DNA of 64,000 bases from Sitta carolinensis (Eukaryota; Chordata; Aves; Passeriformes; Sittidae), in the NCBI GenBank assembly GCA_032173965.1, contig CM063290.1, forward strand, positions 11,371,501 to 11,435,500, in the 5' to 3' direction. Below are positions 48,527 through 62,549 of this stretch, piece after piece. Position 1 is the first letter of the stretch, and each line of letters begins with the position of its first letter. Below the pieces are notes generated by a model. The model did no database searches. It was given only the letters and a program-made list of their open reading frames with translations, and was not told the DNA's origin. The position numbers and the translations under genes were made by a program.

Positions 48527-49295
48527 TTTCTTTTCCTCTCCATCACTCTGCTGTCCTTTCTTTCTCTACCAGGAGTGATACACCTATTGCTGCAGTTATC
48601 TGTGGTTCCAAACAAATTTCTGGACCTCAGGTAACTCTCAGGTAATCGTTTGTGCTTAGAGCAAACCCAACAATTTTAAAAGTAAGCTAAGGAAGCTGTT
48701 TTGGATGCTACATGTATATAGCTGTATAACAAAAACCCTAACGTGCCATAGTAAACTTTACTTAACAGATTGCTTAATCTCTACAAGTGTTAACCTCCAG
48801 GTTTTTATTTACTGAGCTGATACTTTATGATGCCATTGTCTAATTGAAATGTGTTTGTTCCTTCTCCAAGTGCTACTGCTAAGCAATTTACTGATATATT
48901 GCAGGAGGACGGGATGGGATTTTCTTTGTTTCAGAGTAAACTTGGGAGACAGATGGTGTTCAGACAGTACAGATGTGACAACTTCCATTGCTTTCTTTAT
49001 GGAGTCTTTCTTGCCAGCTTAGCACTTTTGTTTTCAAATGGCAAAACTAATTTTCAGAGGTACCATAGAGAATGGGCAGGAGTACAGAAGGAAGGAGATT
49101 TAGATTTGTGCCTCTTTGGCAATGTGGAAATTTACTTCCAAAACCAGAGCTGGAGGTTGCTGGAGCCCAGTTCTCATCAACTCTTGAGCTCATGCCATTG
49201 CACAGACAGGAGCAGCTGGGATAATCCCAATACTTCACTCTCTACTGTTGTACTGCTTGTCTGGAGCTTTCAAAAAAAACCCCTATGGTTCATTC

Positions 49296-49395
49296 TTTTG
49301 CTACAGAAAGGGAGATTGAGGCTCACAGAAGGGATCTGAGCTGCACAGCACTGGGAAGCAGGGGGAGGAGGGCTGGGAATAGAGTCCAGCTGACC
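49296..49395 (-). mobile_element. MIR-type SINE relic
   Basis: On plus it reads ACAGAAAGGGAGATTGAGGC, then TCACAGAAGGGATCTGAGC and CTGGGAATAGAGTCCAGCTG. That is the reverse complement of the MIR core and box B (ACAGATGAGGAAACTGAGGCTCAGA, then GGGATTCGAACCC). Ancient and diverged. Confidence 0.58.
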
Positions 49396-50170
49396 TTGGT
49401 CTGGACCAGGACCATCCCAAATCACTGCCCTACGTGTGGGTGGGAACAGAGGACGAGGGCACACCTCGTGCTGCTGGTGGGAGCAGACTCCCAAAGCCAG
49501 GCAGGATTTTCATTCCAGCATTCAAACTCCTGTAGATTGGGGACATTCAGAAGAACTCATTTGTTAGCAATGCTTCATTTGCCCTCAGGTGCCTGAGGCA
49601 GCAGCAGAACTGCCATTTGACATCCTTAGTAGGCTGTTGTTCACCACAGGCAGAAAGAGCCATGGATGGTGTACTGCACACAGGGAGGATTACTAGTTCT
49701 TTTCGAACTCTCTCTCCTGGATTATCACAAAGGTAAAGAGCTCAGCAGAAGAGATGTAGTTCCATTCCTTCTCTATAAAGCATCCTATGGGCAGCCTTAC
49801 TGCAATATCGTGCAGCTCAGCCAGGAGATGGGTTGGAGCTTTTGCCTTAACAGGCTTTGGGACTCTGCTGTTACTGTGGATTCTTTTCATCACCAGCTGC
49901 CTGCCTGCTATTCACACTAAAACACTGGAGACAGTGATAAGGAAGGCCAGGTCTGGCTCCAGCCCATTTCTTAGAAGTTGTGCACGTTTCGTAAGCCAGT
50001 ACTTTTGGGAGTGTGTGTTAGAGAAAGAAATCTGAGCTGCTCTGAAACCCATGGGACTTGTGCCAACTGGGCTGCAGTTTCAGCCTGGAACAGAAACTAG
50101 AGCTCTCTGAAATACTGCAAAACGTGACATTTTGGCAACAAGCCTCTCTCACTTTTGAATTAAGATCTGT

Positions 50171-50172
50171 AT

Positions 50173-50231
<59 letters not shown>

Positions 50232-50234
50232 TTT
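50171..50234 (+). repeat. (ATTT)16 microsatellite
   Basis: Sixteen uninterrupted ATTT units (64 bp). Perfect purity suggests a young, probably length-polymorphic locus. Confidence 0.98.
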
Positions 50235-50488
50235 CTGCAAGGGGCTCTAGAAGCCAATTTTCCTCTCTGTGAAGGCAGCTGAGTGTGCACTGCTGCCTGC
50301 CTTGGGTACTCAGGGCCACTCTCTGGACAGAATTTACTCCCTGCTCTGGCACTAACCTGGCAGGGCAGATGTGGCTGGAACAAGATCCCTGGTGAACCCA
50401 GAACAGAGCTGGGCACAGCTGGCAGCTTAGCACAACACTGCTCTGAAATTCAGGCAGTTGAGGGCCAGACAGGCTGTCAGCAGCTGCT

Positions 50489-50607
50489 GCCATGCATTTC
50501 TCTCTGCACACTGCCTGTGGACACGTGGCCAGAGCATCTCGGGGTCTGCCATGCATTTCTGTCTGCACACTGCCTATGGACACATGGCTGGGGAATCTCG
50601 GACAGTC
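50489..50607 (+). repeat. 59-bp imperfect tandem duplication
   Basis: Two adjacent copies begin CATGCATTTCTSTCTGCACA (S is C or G) at 50491 and 50550. They stay aligned through GGACACRTGGC and ATCTCGG, with a handful of substitutions. No repeat family recognised, so it is a local segmental duplication. Confidence 0.88.
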
Positions 50608-51827
50608 CTGGCTCTCTCTAATAGGATTAGTTAGCAACAGTGCTAGAAATACTTGGAGCAACCATCTGTGGAGAGATGACCCTGTATCTGCAGCTGCATA
50701 GCTTTAATGTGCTTCTGTTCATGGGCTGTTGTTAATTTTCATTAATTTCATACCATTCAGTGGAGAAAGGAAAGTCTCTGGTTCAGAGAAAAAGACACCC
50801 TAGGACTGTGAGACTCTCATTAATCTGACAGTGGCAGAAAATCCCCCACAGGATTTCAGGAGACTGAAGGGATCTTTCTGTTCTGTGTGCAGTGAGGGCA
50901 GCAGGCACTGAGGACATGTCCTGACACTGGCTCAGGGGATGGAAGGGCTATCTGCTCCCAGGGCTGCCACCAGCTCCTGTCCTCGCATGCTCCCACGCTG
51001 TCCCTTGTGCCACTGCTGGCTCTTGGCTGCTCCTGGGGTGAGTCTACCTCAGGGGCTGAGCTAGCAAATAATTTTCTTTTGGTTCAGTGTTTTGGCCTAG
51101 CTCAGACCAGAGACAGCATAAGCATGAGCTGGGGCAGCCCCAGCCCTGGCTTGGCAGAAGCCAAATTGCCTCTCCAGTTTCACTCAGCCTAAGTCATAGA
51201 GACAAGCTCTTTGCTTGTGGACCGAACCCACCTTCAAACCCTTGGGCGGCTGGTGCAGGGATACAGCATGAATTTGGTCTTTGGTTTTAAAAGAGATGAA
51301 CTGCCTGCAGGAAATCAGCTGGGTTTGGCTTCTCCTCGTCCTGATGGTGCCACCTCTGTTGCACATTACTTTACTGTAAGAGGGCTGTGATTTCAATTCA
51401 TACAGCTCCTAATACAATATATCAGTTTATGCAAGGGGCCCATTGCTGTCTGACTGCAGAGTGCCAATGTAAGTGTCGACTGCCCTGAAAGTGCAGGGCC
51501 CTCACTGCCAGGGCCAATTCCCTCTGCCTCATGTAGGTATGTAGTGTCAAACCAGGTAAGTGGGGAAATATTAAAAATTTAGCAACTTAGCACATGTGCA
51601 AACATGTCAACTGGCAAGAATCCTCAGAGCAATAAGATAAAACGCTTTGAGTTGCAGAACAAAATGTCTGTGCTGGCGTACTGAAATGCATGTGTTTAAT
51701 GTGCTGTTACTGAGATTTCATTTCACCAGAATGAAAGCTAATTTTAAAAATCCTTGCTTCATGTAATGTTGCTGTAGTCCATGTTGTTGCCCAGCATATC
51801 ATGAAAGACAGTATTATCCAGCTTTTG

Positions 51828-51846
51828 AATTGGTTCAATACCAATT
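51828..51846. repeat. 7-bp inverted repeat AATTGGT-TCAAT-ACCAATT
   Basis: Perfect 7-bp arms around a 5-bp spacer. Each arm carries a CCAAT/ATTGG box. May be chance or a paired transcription-factor site. Confidence 0.5.
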
Positions 51847-53859
51847 ACTTTTCTGCCTCAAATATCAAGGAGCATTTTTCAAAAAAAATTGGCTTTGCTT
51901 AGATGTTAGGGAAAATAAAATTAGCCAACATCAGAACTCTGTCTTGGGAAATTTGCTGCAAAGCAGGTACAAGTATAACAAAAGAAATTATAAGTGAGTG
52001 CTGATAATTTATTTACTGGGATAGTGTCATTGTTAGAGATGTCAAAATCCTTTTTTTCTGTGTCTGCACAAGTAGGTTTTTTGAATGGGTTTCCGTGCTT
52101 CCAGCAGTAGGAGACTTCAAGCTTTTAATGAGGCTGTAAGAAGTACAGCGACTTTTTTGTGGGAGCACATTGGATTTTGGAGGGGAGCAGTCCCCATTTG
52201 AGTTTAGCCAGAAGCTCCACATCAGACTGGGCTCCTGAATGAACACTTACCCATTGTCTGGGCTGCATCCCATTGGGGTGGCCATGGAGGGTTTAGTTCA
52301 TTAAGTAACTTTTAGAAAAAAACTCTTGTGGAGGAGACAAGGGAAATGCAACAGATCTGATGTTCAATCAAGGACAGGTTCCTCTCTGAGGGTGTCATCA
52401 CTATGGAGCTTCTGCCTCTGAAGAACTCTTTTTCCAGCAGGGAGCTGTGCTGCATCCCAAAGCAACAAAGTACGTATGCACTTAACAAACCCAAGCTCAG
52501 CTCCTTTTGCAAACCAAAATAAATTGTTTCCATGCCTGCCCGGATTCTAAATTAGCAGAACAAACAGTCATTTAAAATGAATGATTTCAAGTCAGAGGAA
52601 TACAAATCAGAGGCTGTGTTTTTTCTCATTGGAAAAATACTGTTACAACAAAAAATATTACATAGATTTTTAATCTTCTACAGATGGGATAGAAGATTAT
52701 AAAGTGGTCAACAGAAAATATAACACACATTTCCACATCTGACATATCCAGATATTGACAGATCATTCTTTTTGGTGTTTTACACCTAGCAAGGGTTATC
52801 AAGGACCACATTTTTATTTGGCTTATGTGGCCCTGCACCCAGAAAGGTTTTACCCCATTTTTACTCCATATTTTTAATATGAGCAGTTTCTGTGGTCTGT
52901 TGTGCTCTGCAGGAACCCCAGAAGCTCTGACAAAAGACAGCATTCAGATTTTGCTGGGGGAGAATGGTGGTGCAGAAGAAAGGGAGGAAGGAGTGCCTGT
53001 GATGTCCTGTTTTGAAGGGGAAATGAAATAGAGGGATCAGACAACATCAGCTGAGGCTTCTCACAAAGCTTTTTGAAGTCCTTTCTACAGCTCTGCCTCA
53101 ACTGCTCCTAACTCCTGAGCTTTGGCTCTGTCTCTCTGCCATCCTCACAGCCACACTTTCCTTCATCCTGACCAAGAAATCATTTTCGCATGGAAGGAGG
53201 TCAGTGGGTGATCCTAGTTCGGCGGTCTTCTGAGGAAGTGTCAATCCGGGCAGGAAAGCTGTTTGGAACAAGTGTAAGAGGTTACCCTCGGGCAAGTAAA
53301 GATGTGTGATGAGCACATTATTCCAAAGGGAGCTCATAATTTGATGCAGACCTCTGGAAGCTACCAAATTCCAATTGTGCATATTAAAACTCTGCATGCT
53401 TCAGGTCTGATTTCGGCTGCTGCAAAGTCAACAGGAGTCTCTCACTGCCTCCAGTGGGCTTTTAATGTGATTCTTATTGAATAAATAATCAAGAAATAAA
53501 CCTGCATAGAATCTGATTACCTGGTCTGCAGCCTCTGAATGAACTCTCTGCTGCATTGTGGAATTACAACACTGGCATGTGAGGTTCCAGTGAACTAAGA
53601 GCAGAATTTCAGTTGCCCAGCTGGGTACCTCTGGTCAGGTTAATCTCTGACTTCTGCTCTGAAATCACCAGTCTGTGTTGCACAAGAGGTCAGACTCTCT
53701 GGTTTACTCTCTGTCCTTTCAGCCTTTAATAATATGTGATGAAATCTTTTATACATGAACTCTAAGCAGCTGCAAGTGCCCGGACCAGCTGGCAAACCTG
53801 CCCCACGACCACTCACACTTTGTGCAAGTCACTGTGGCTCCAAGGCTGCCAAGATGGTG

Positions 53860-54040
53860 CTCTGAGATGATACAAAAGATCTCTTTTATTTAGCAGCACA
53901 GCTGTTTGTTATTCTGTCCAGGGCAGTAAAGCTATCAATTGCACAGAAGGACAACATTTTAAAGCACACTAAACAGCAAATAATCCTCTGCTCAGGATAT
54001 TAAAATATCACAAACCACAAATTTCTCAGTGTTATTATTT
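53860..54040. promoter_or_regulatory. candidate conserved non-coding element
   Basis: AAAGCTATCAATTGCACAGA, ACATTTTAAAGCACACTAAA and CAGCAAATAATCCTCTGC form a motif-dense unique block without recognisable repeats. Weak call based on texture only. Confidence 0.22.
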
Positions 54041-57000
54041 TGTAGCAGACATCTGGCACACCAGTCTATAGAGTGAGGAAGTGATGTGCTCATATCAAGT
54101 CTGGCCTAAAAGGGGATGTCCAGATAGCCTTGTGCAGTCTGTTTCTAGTCAGGAATTGCTTTTGCAGACCCTTTATCTCCAATATATGGTCTTACAGTCA
54201 CTGCCACGTTTGAATGGCGTTTTAGTTCCCATGACCAAGCTGGATGTACCAGGTGGAGCCTTGGCCAGCATGCCTGGCACAGACCACCTTGTGAGGGAGA
54301 GGTGTCTGTAGCCAATTCTTTTTGCATTTTTTGACCCACCTACCATTTTTGGAACTTGGAATAATTGCTCTAGTTGCTTGCTCGTGTGCGGTCTTTGCCC
54401 ACAAATTCTCAAAAGCAGTTTTTAAGGTGCTGACTAAGTCAAGATCTAAGGCAGGCTGGCTGCACCGTGCTCTGCTGTCAGCAGAGGTTCCTGCAGGGCC
54501 AGATCCATCCAGACATCACTTGTGCTGTCACAGAGGGGTTACTGAGGAGGGAAGAGGGGTACAGGCCTATAGGCATAGGTAGACAGACAGATGGACCCAC
54601 TTCCCCTCCAAACCCAAAAACTTACAGTTTGTTTTTCTTAGTCCTTCGAACAGCAGAAAGATGCTGGTCACACTGTTAGATAAAACCTACAGATGTGGAA
54701 AAGAGTAATTTCCCTGAAGTTAACATAGAGGATGAGTGGTGTCAGATGGCATTAAGTGTGAGATTTTGGAGACAAAGGAGGACAGATTCCTGCACTGTAT
54801 ACTCTAAAGGATACTGGATATGACTTTGAGGGACACAGGAGGGGTGGCACATAGTAAATATAAGGTCTGGATTTTAACACCAAGAGTCTTTGTCTTATTT
54901 CCTGTGATCCTCTGATACTGTGCAATCATTTTCTACACCTGAAAATGATGGTCAAGGTTTGATAAAAGGTATAACTCATCAGTATGTGCAAAAGCCTCTG
55001 CAAAATCCAGATGGGAAAATGACCTTGGTTCCTGCAGTTAAAGAGAAAATGAGGCTTGGGCCAGTTTAATTCTCAGGGTTGCACATTGATTTAATTGGAG
55101 TTGCCCTGGGGGTGAGTTTGATTCTCAACTGCTTGAAGTTTCCAAAACAAAGCAGATTCCAGGTGGGCGGCAGTATGGAACTGATGGGGGGGTGGGTGCT
55201 GTTTGGGTTTTGGGGTTTTTTTTTGGTCAGCTCTGCATGATGTAAAATTTATTCCTGCAAATCTGTAGGAGCAGGCAACTATTTTATAAAGAAAAGATAA
55301 AACCTTCACCTGGAACCAGCCCACGTTGACTTTGGAAAGATTTCCTTTCATCAATGACATGTCTCTCTGTTTAAAGTACCCCCAGCTTTGACTTCTAGCA
55401 CTGCATCCATTCTGTCTCTCTCTGAAGCCACCACCTGCTGATGTGTTTGCAGTGGCTTGTCCAGAAGAACATATTTCTGAACAGAAAACTGGTTTTACTG
55501 AATTAATATTAAATGGGATCAAACTGCAGCCATTGAAGTTAAATTTTTACATGCATGTGGACTCCACAGTTAGGGCATGTCTAGACCTAGATTATTTTGT
55601 TCCTCGGCCATTAAATATTGTCAACACTGAATGTTTTTCTTATTTTAAATGCTACAATATATATAAGGCCTATTCAGTCCTACAGATAGAATAAAATTCT
55701 GAAATAGTCTTTGAATTTGGAGATTCAAGAATACAGAGGTGAGTATAAAATTTAGAAGTTGAGTTTGGTTTTACAGGGACAAATGTGAAAGTGGAATCCA
55801 AAGATGGTAATTTGAACTGGACCCTTTTCCATTGCAAATTTATGTCTCTACTTACCCGTAGGGAGTTTTCCCTGGGAAGTTCTGGTTCCACACCCTGAAT
55901 GCACAGTTTAAATTCAGATTTAGGTTCAACCTGGCAGCCCATTGACCTTTCTGGGAGAATCATATGAACCTGAAGGACATGTTTCACAGTGCCCAAATTG
56001 GGACCTTGTGAAAATTCATTACATTCTCATGTGAAGATTCCTCATCTGAAGCCCAGAGGAACTGAGCTGGGAGTCACCAGACTATCCCTTCTGTTTGTGG
56101 AATAATATTTTCTGCTCCCACAGCAGAAGTCAGTCTTTTCTCTATTAGTTCTGCTTTCCGTGCTGCCTGATAGTAGGAAGAACATAACCCAGTGAAAATT
56201 AAAAAATGATGATAATACAAAGTTAAACACACCTCTTTGTGATCTTCAAATTGAGTTGATGCCAAGTAAAGCTTGTTCCCTGTGCACTGGCTTGCTTCTA
56301 TGTTTAATGGTGAATTGAATGAAACTATTTGATTTGCCAGCTTGTGCAGTAAGTTGGAAAATAAAATTACTAAGTGGCAGTAGCAGTCACAGCATGTAAG
56401 TGACCCCTGTGAGGCACAGTGAAATTGGAAGCTCTTCACCTTTGCAGTGTCCCGTTACCATATGATCAGATCACTTCATAGGCTCTGTGATCCCCATAAC
56501 CCTGCCCAGGGCTGCTCCTGGCACCACAGCCCAGGCTGGGACCAGCGCAGCACAGCAGTGACAGCTCAGATTTTGGGGCTCTTGCTCTGGGCTCTGCACA
56601 AACTGGGGCCCTGGGAAGCAGAATTGCTCAGGACAATGAGCTTTGTTTTCCTGTCTTTTCTGGCACGTTTGGAGGAGGCCTCTGCGAGGAGCCCCTCTGG
56701 CTCAGGCCATCAGCTGGAAGCCTGAGCAGGACGCCTGGTTTGGGTTCCCACTGCTGCCCAGCAGGAACTGCTCTGCCCTCTTCAGGCCAGGATGCCCCAA
56801 GGACTCCATGAGGAGGATTCCCCAGGGAAACTCAAGGAAAAGAAAGCACCTCTGTATGTAGAGACAAGCCAGGAGCTGGATATACAGACTTAAATGCCAC
56901 CAAAGCCCTTGCTTAGGGACTGGCACTAAGATGGATCTGCTGGTTGCTTTTCTCCCTGCAATTTTTTTAGAGCTCAAGGAATTAAAATTCACCAAAGCCT

Positions 57001-59803
57001 TAATTTCTGAAAATTATGAAGTCTGACATAATTTTTCCTTTGCAATGTTATTTAGTTGGATGGACCAACATGTTCCTCCTCCACAGTGCTGCCCCTTTAT
57101 TCTTGTATCAAGCTATGAAAAAGAGGGGTCATAAACAGCTCCCTAAGATGCAGGTTGCACACAAGGGTAGCACAGCAGAACCATCCTGCTTTCTTCTACC
57201 AGCTCTGCTCAGTATTTAAACGGAGTTATTTAGTTCCCACGGGGAAAATTGTACTAGAATAGAGAAAGACACAGCACACAGCTATTATTGGGGCAGTGAT
57301 TGTAATGAGCATGGAAAATAGTACAATATATAGCCTATTCTTAATAGACTCTTGGGAGGGTTATCCTCTGCTATTCCTCAGATCCCATATCCAGAGTTTT
57401 TGTTTTTAATAATTGATAATGCCTTGTATTTTTCCATTTGTATTGCTCAATAAACATTAATGGGATTTTCCAAAGATGGATTATCCCTGTGCCTGCACCA
57501 GAGTATTTTGAATAAAAAACCCCCGTCTTTCTTTTCAAGCAATTGTTTGATGAGAGATCCTGTCCTTTCCAGAAAGGACATTTGACCATGGAAGGTCAAA
57601 TTTCTCTGCACTGAAACTCCACTTGTCTCAGCTGGGAATGCTCCAGAGTCTGTGTGAGCTCCCTGTGTCATCACCACAATTCCTGGTGAATGCTATAGTG
57701 AGATGGACCCATGCTGGCCTAGACCTCCTTTACCACAGAGAAGGTGTCTGAAGTCCAAGAGGGAGGTGGGCTGGGAAGGTGTCCAACTTTCTGTGCATGC
57801 AGCAGTTCATTATGCAACTATCATGAATAGAAATCCTCTGTCCTGGAATGGGAGTTATTAAGCTTTAAGTTTGTGGCCACAAATGTATAAGCATTTTTGA
57901 GATGTTCATGCTCTTAAACATGATGCTAAAAAAGTATCAGCCTGGCTATGGAATTTTTTGGAGGATTTTTTTCCCTTAATAAAGGTGTGTAAGAAGAATA
58001 TGTAAAAAGGATGCCTGCGACTGTAGCTCAGCAGCTGGAGCAGAGCAGTCAAGCTTGACACCATGCAGGTGAGGAGGATGTGAGCCTTAATGCCTTCTGC
58101 TCCATGGAAACAGCCTTCCATTGCCTTGAAGGCTGAAGCATTGGTGGTGGGAGAAGGAATACATGAATGCCATGGAAACATCTCTGCTTCACTAAGGAGG
58201 TGCAGTACTGTTTCTTTTGCTTTTACTCCTAGGTGTGTGCAGTGGGTCATCCCACAGCAGCATCTAAACATTTTGTTTCAGTTTTGAGAGAGAAATCTGT
58301 CCCTGAAGACACTTGTGTCTTTTCTTGGTTTTAATTTCCTTGATACAGTAACATACAAACTGATCCTTGCCATCTAGGACCAGGGCTATATTATTGCCCC
58401 AATTAACAGAGTTTTAGTGCTGGACATGTTTTGGGGCAACACCTCCCCCACATTAAAAATAGGGTATTTTAGTGCATGCCCATTAGTAAAGGTTAGGTTT
58501 GTGTGCTTTAACTAATGAGAATTCTATGCCTTCTTTGTTTCAGGAAGTGCCGTGCTCATGAAGCTGGTTTTTGTGCCTATCGTTCGCCCAGGCTGCAGTC
58601 TGGCTGGCATGGGACCAGGAAGGATAGCACGCTTTATTTCCTGCTGGTTCTGCTCAGCCTTGGATGCTTGCACCATCTCCTCTTCAGCGCTGCTCAGGGT
58701 GTGGCAATGACACCTTTCTGGAGCAATAACTCCCCTGGTGCACAGTCAGTGCACTGTAAGATATAAAGGTGCAAAGTGAAGCCCGTGGCAGCTTGAGGGA
58801 TTGTGTGGGCCTTCATCAGCCAGAAGCTCTCTGAGCGCAAACACAAAAATGTTGTTGACAGACAACTTTCATAAATTGCTTTGTTGAGTGTCAGCTTTAC
58901 TTTACAGCACATTGTCACATGCCAGTGCTGACACTTGTGGCAGAACTTGCTGGCGCAGTATGGCATGCTTGTCTGTAGCTTTTTCTGCCTTTTCTTCCTA
59001 GAAAAATCCTTTTGGTCCAAACTGAAGCCATTTTATCAGGTTTTCTCCTTGATGCATAGGTGAGAGGGGGTATTTTGTGCAGCATGTACAGCCAGAACCA
59101 TGCCAACATCACAATTAAAAACAGGGTGAAACAAAATGAATGCTTTAAATGTACTCATATTTCTGTGCAATATTTTATGCTGCTGGGCTTCTAATGTTCA
59201 AAATCTTTTATAGCAGCATCTGTTACTCAGAGAGCAAAGGTTTGCTGCAGCCTTACCAGAATTAACAGTAGCTATGGGCCAGGTTAGATGAAAACATCCT
59301 TCTTTTTTATCATTTACTTTTCTGTGCTAGGTGTTTCCCCAAATCCATGCCATCATAGCGAGGAAATTTGTCCTGCTAGTATCACAGGCAGCCAGAGAAA
59401 GGTTGTGCAACTACAATGTTAAACTGAGTCACAAAGCTTCCTAAATGGTTGCTGTATGTGTGGCTAAAGAAAGAAAAAAAAAAACATCACTCATTAAGGC
59501 TTTAACACCAAGCAAGAAGAGTGAGAAGCAATGAAGAGACTGTAGGAACTTCAAAGTAAGGAAAAAATTCTCTGTGGATTCCTTTTCCCTGAAAATTGGG
59601 AAGCAGCAGATGGATAATCAACAAAACCCACATCACCTCCTTGAGATAAGGCCTGGGGACAGAGCTTGCAAGGCATTTGTGTGAAAAAAAATGCATGAAG
59701 CTCTACATGGTCTCTAAAAGCTGTAGATCCCGTGGGTTTTCCCAGGCATCTGGAGGATGTTGGGGCACCTGGAGCCAAGCAGTTCCCAGTCAGAAGCTGG
59801 TGC

Positions 59804-59840
59804 AGGTGGACACTGTGCAGCTGGACACTGTGCACTGTGC
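59804..59840 (+). repeat. short tandem repeat GGACACTGTGCAGCT
   Basis: GGACACTGTGCAGCT followed by GGACACTGTGCACTGTGCAGC: a small local duplication with a further CACTGTG slip. Confidence 0.75.
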
Positions 59841-60938
59841 AGCCTGACTGGTTTTTGGGCTATCGTGATGTCAGAAGTCCCTGCACTACACCATGAGCTG
59901 ACTTTCACAGCTCCCTAGACGTCAGGAAATACCCCAGTATCTCCTCAGGGTTTTTATCATGCTTTATGCCATTGCATTTGGTTAAGAAGAGAGCAAGGAG
60001 AGCCTGCACTTAATGTCAACTCATGGCAGAAGACCTGCCCCCAGAGCAGACACTGGGTGAGAGCAGGGGCAATTGGCTCTCACTGTGGGCAGACTCAGCG
60101 AGTGTCACATCAAAGTGCTTAGCTCAAACACCATGAACAAAGGAGCAGATTGTTTTGACATTTAGGCCTGAATATGGCATTTCCAGGAATTCTTATAATG
60201 ATTTGGCCAAAGACTAACAAGGCAAAAGCCCTGTGGGGGAAGTGGTGAGTCCCACAATTGAAAAACTAGCACATGGTAGGACTAGGTCTGCTGTTGCCCA
60301 CATCTTTTTGGGGATTAGGCAAAGGGGATCCTGCTCATAAGGCCACAGTAATTTTTAGTCTCATGCTGGAGCTGCTCTAGATGACATCAATACCCTTGGC
60401 AAGCTGCCCATGCCTGGGTGCAGAAGAGGCTTATGGTATCGAGGTGTGCTGGGGGTGTTCTGTTCTGGGCTAGGTGCTGGGCTTTCCCTCCACTAGGGCA
60501 GCTGGAAAAGCTGTGGCTCAGTGCCTAAACCACGGTTTGGTGACTTGGCTAGTGCAGGAACCTGATAGCTCAACGTATTGGCCTTGAGACTCCATTTCTT
60601 TGAGTGTGCATGTCTCAAAAACATTAAAGTGACCCTTTAATTTGGGGTGCTCTCCGGTTTGTGAGGGAATGAATGACATCAGATGGGGCTGGGTGTGTGC
60701 TCCCAAGCTGAACATGTTAGTGACCTTGCTCCAGTGTTGTGGGGCTGGAGGGCAGCAAGGCACTCTGACATGATGAGCTGCTCTACGTGCAGCATTGGGC
60801 AGCAGAGCCATGGCAAAAGGCTCTTTACTTCAAAGTTTCAGCTTTTCCAAAACACAAAAGGATGTGCTTGAAATTCATTCCTTCACGCTGATCCTGGGAG
60901 TCTTCCATAACCTTGAGATTTGGCTGTGACTTTGCCTC

Positions 60939-61008
60939 CCGTATGGAGCTGCTCACCGAGCCCTGACGCGCCCCAGCCCCGCCTCGTGCGTGGGGAGGGA
61001 GGCACCGG
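60939..61008. promoter_or_regulatory. Small CpG cluster
   Basis: Eight CpGs in about 70 bp, including CTGACGCGCCCC and CCTCGTGCGTGG, within otherwise CpG-poor sequence. Lies about 2 kb past the FGF12 stop codon in the transcript direction, so it could be in an extended UTR or in intergenic DNA. Confidence 0.35.
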
Positions 61009-62549
61009 GGCACAAGTGGCTTTGCAGGAGCATCATGACCAGCCCTGGCACAGCCCTGGCACTCCCAGCAGCTGCTCTGCCTGTGTGGCTGCCAGCCAGC
61101 TGAGGCATTGGCCAGGATGGCACAGGAGCCTCCACAATTAAGGTGGTATTTGGAATTTCATAGGTGCCCATTTTGAGTGACGCAAACGCCCACCCAGCCT
61201 GGGACCACAAGGCCTTAGGCTGCTTCCCTGTGTATAAAGAGCTGTTCTGTCCCTCTCCACGCCCTTGGGTGATTGTTTTTCCTTTTGTTTTCACCCCTCG
61301 CAGGACCTGTGCCCATGGCTGAGCAGCAAAGGCTTCCTAGGCCCCTCTGCAAGGGCAGTGACTGATTTTGGCACAGCAGCTCCATCACTGCTGCTGCATG
61401 CAGTTCGTGTGTGTGATCTGAGACAGGGCACCAGCCCACCGTGCCCTGTGTCAGCCCCACCCAGCAGCGAGGGCTCACTGCTGACCCCCACCCACAGGCA
61501 GAGAAAGCACCAGGCAGGGAGTGCCTCGCCAGTCCCTGCTAAAGCCTGGGTTGTTGCAGGTGGGCTCAGCACTGGACATCCCTCACCCCACTGCCCTCCT
61601 CCCAGCCTTTCCTCACTTGGGAATTTGCTACTTCTGAAGTGCTGCTCCATTATCTGCAGCCCTGGCACTGGCAAAACTCGTGCCCTCACCCATATCCAGG
61701 TTGCTGCAGCATCTCAGGGGCATCATACGATCCCAGGGGTAAGGCTGGGGATTGGAGGGGTTTGCAGCCTCTGCTTTTAACATGTGTGGTATATGTAGAG
61801 CTGGAACATCTAGGGAGACCTCAGCTGCTATAAAAAAATGTCCTCACCCTGGCACAACTGGACGGGCACAACCACCCATGTTCCCCTATACCTGCTCCCT
61901 CCTAGGCACACCCCATCCCCACATCCCTCTGTCCATTGCTGAAATCGTGTTACCCTCTCACACAGCACATGCCTTACCATTTCCATCTGACAGCAAGGAT
62001 TTCAGCAGCATTTCTTGATCTGTTTAATATTTTAAAGCTAGCAGCTATCCCTCCTGCCCTTTATCTCCTAACTCTCCCCTAATAAATATGATCGCTTCAT
62101 CCTGTGAGATGTGAAAACTCATTTCTGAAATTCCCCTGGCAACTAATACAGTAAAACAAGACTATAAATATAAATAATTATGATAAAAAGGAATAAAATG
62201 CCAGACTTGGGTCAAACATACTCATGGAGTGACATTAGCAACAAATAACTACGCAGGGTTTGAATGTAGATGGAAAAGGCTGAATAAAGAGTAGCTACTT
62301 CATTGCCCATAACTGTCAGGCTCCTAATTTGGGCAGGCCATATTTTACTGATAACAGAGCAAACAGAGTCATAATGCACCTCTACCTTTCCTGCTTTGTG
62401 AAAAATCCCATCCATCCCCAGGGAAGCAAGGATGTTAAAAAACATGGTGTGAACGTGAAGTGAAAGGATAAGACAGGACAATCACAGGATGCAATTCCCA
62501 TGTGTTTGTTGCACATCATATGCTAAGTTCAATTTTCCAAAAGCTTTGT

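Larger units (their letters stand above)
46871..53859. other. no gene recognised
   Basis: Apart from the CR1 tail, MIR relic, ATTT run and 59-bp duplication listed separately, unique sequence. The 162-codon ORF at 48851-49339 runs into the MIR relic and is therefore unlikely to be coding. Confidence 0.55.
54041..62542. other. no gene recognised; may include distal FGF12 3' UTR
   Basis: Unique sequence downstream of FGF12 in transcript order. An unknown portion nearest 62.5 kb could be extended 3' UTR. GC-richer at about 60.9-61.7 kb, where both strands carry ORFs up to 171 codons that I do not recognise. Confidence 0.5.

Noticed and set aside
48851..49339. 162-codon plus-strand ORF
   Set aside because: Its 3' part runs through a MIR relic and its composition is not protein-like.
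61265..61780. 171-codon plus ORF and 132-codon minus ORF in GC-richer sequence
   Set aside because: Long ORFs on both strands of the same GC-rich segment are typical of stop-codon scarcity, not of genes.
1..62542. Exons of the genes expected beyond FGF12 by amniote gene order (CCDC50, UTS2B, OSTN)
   Set aside because: I looked for recognisable C-terminal or peptide-hormone motifs in the translated ORFs and saw none. Short exons could have been missed.
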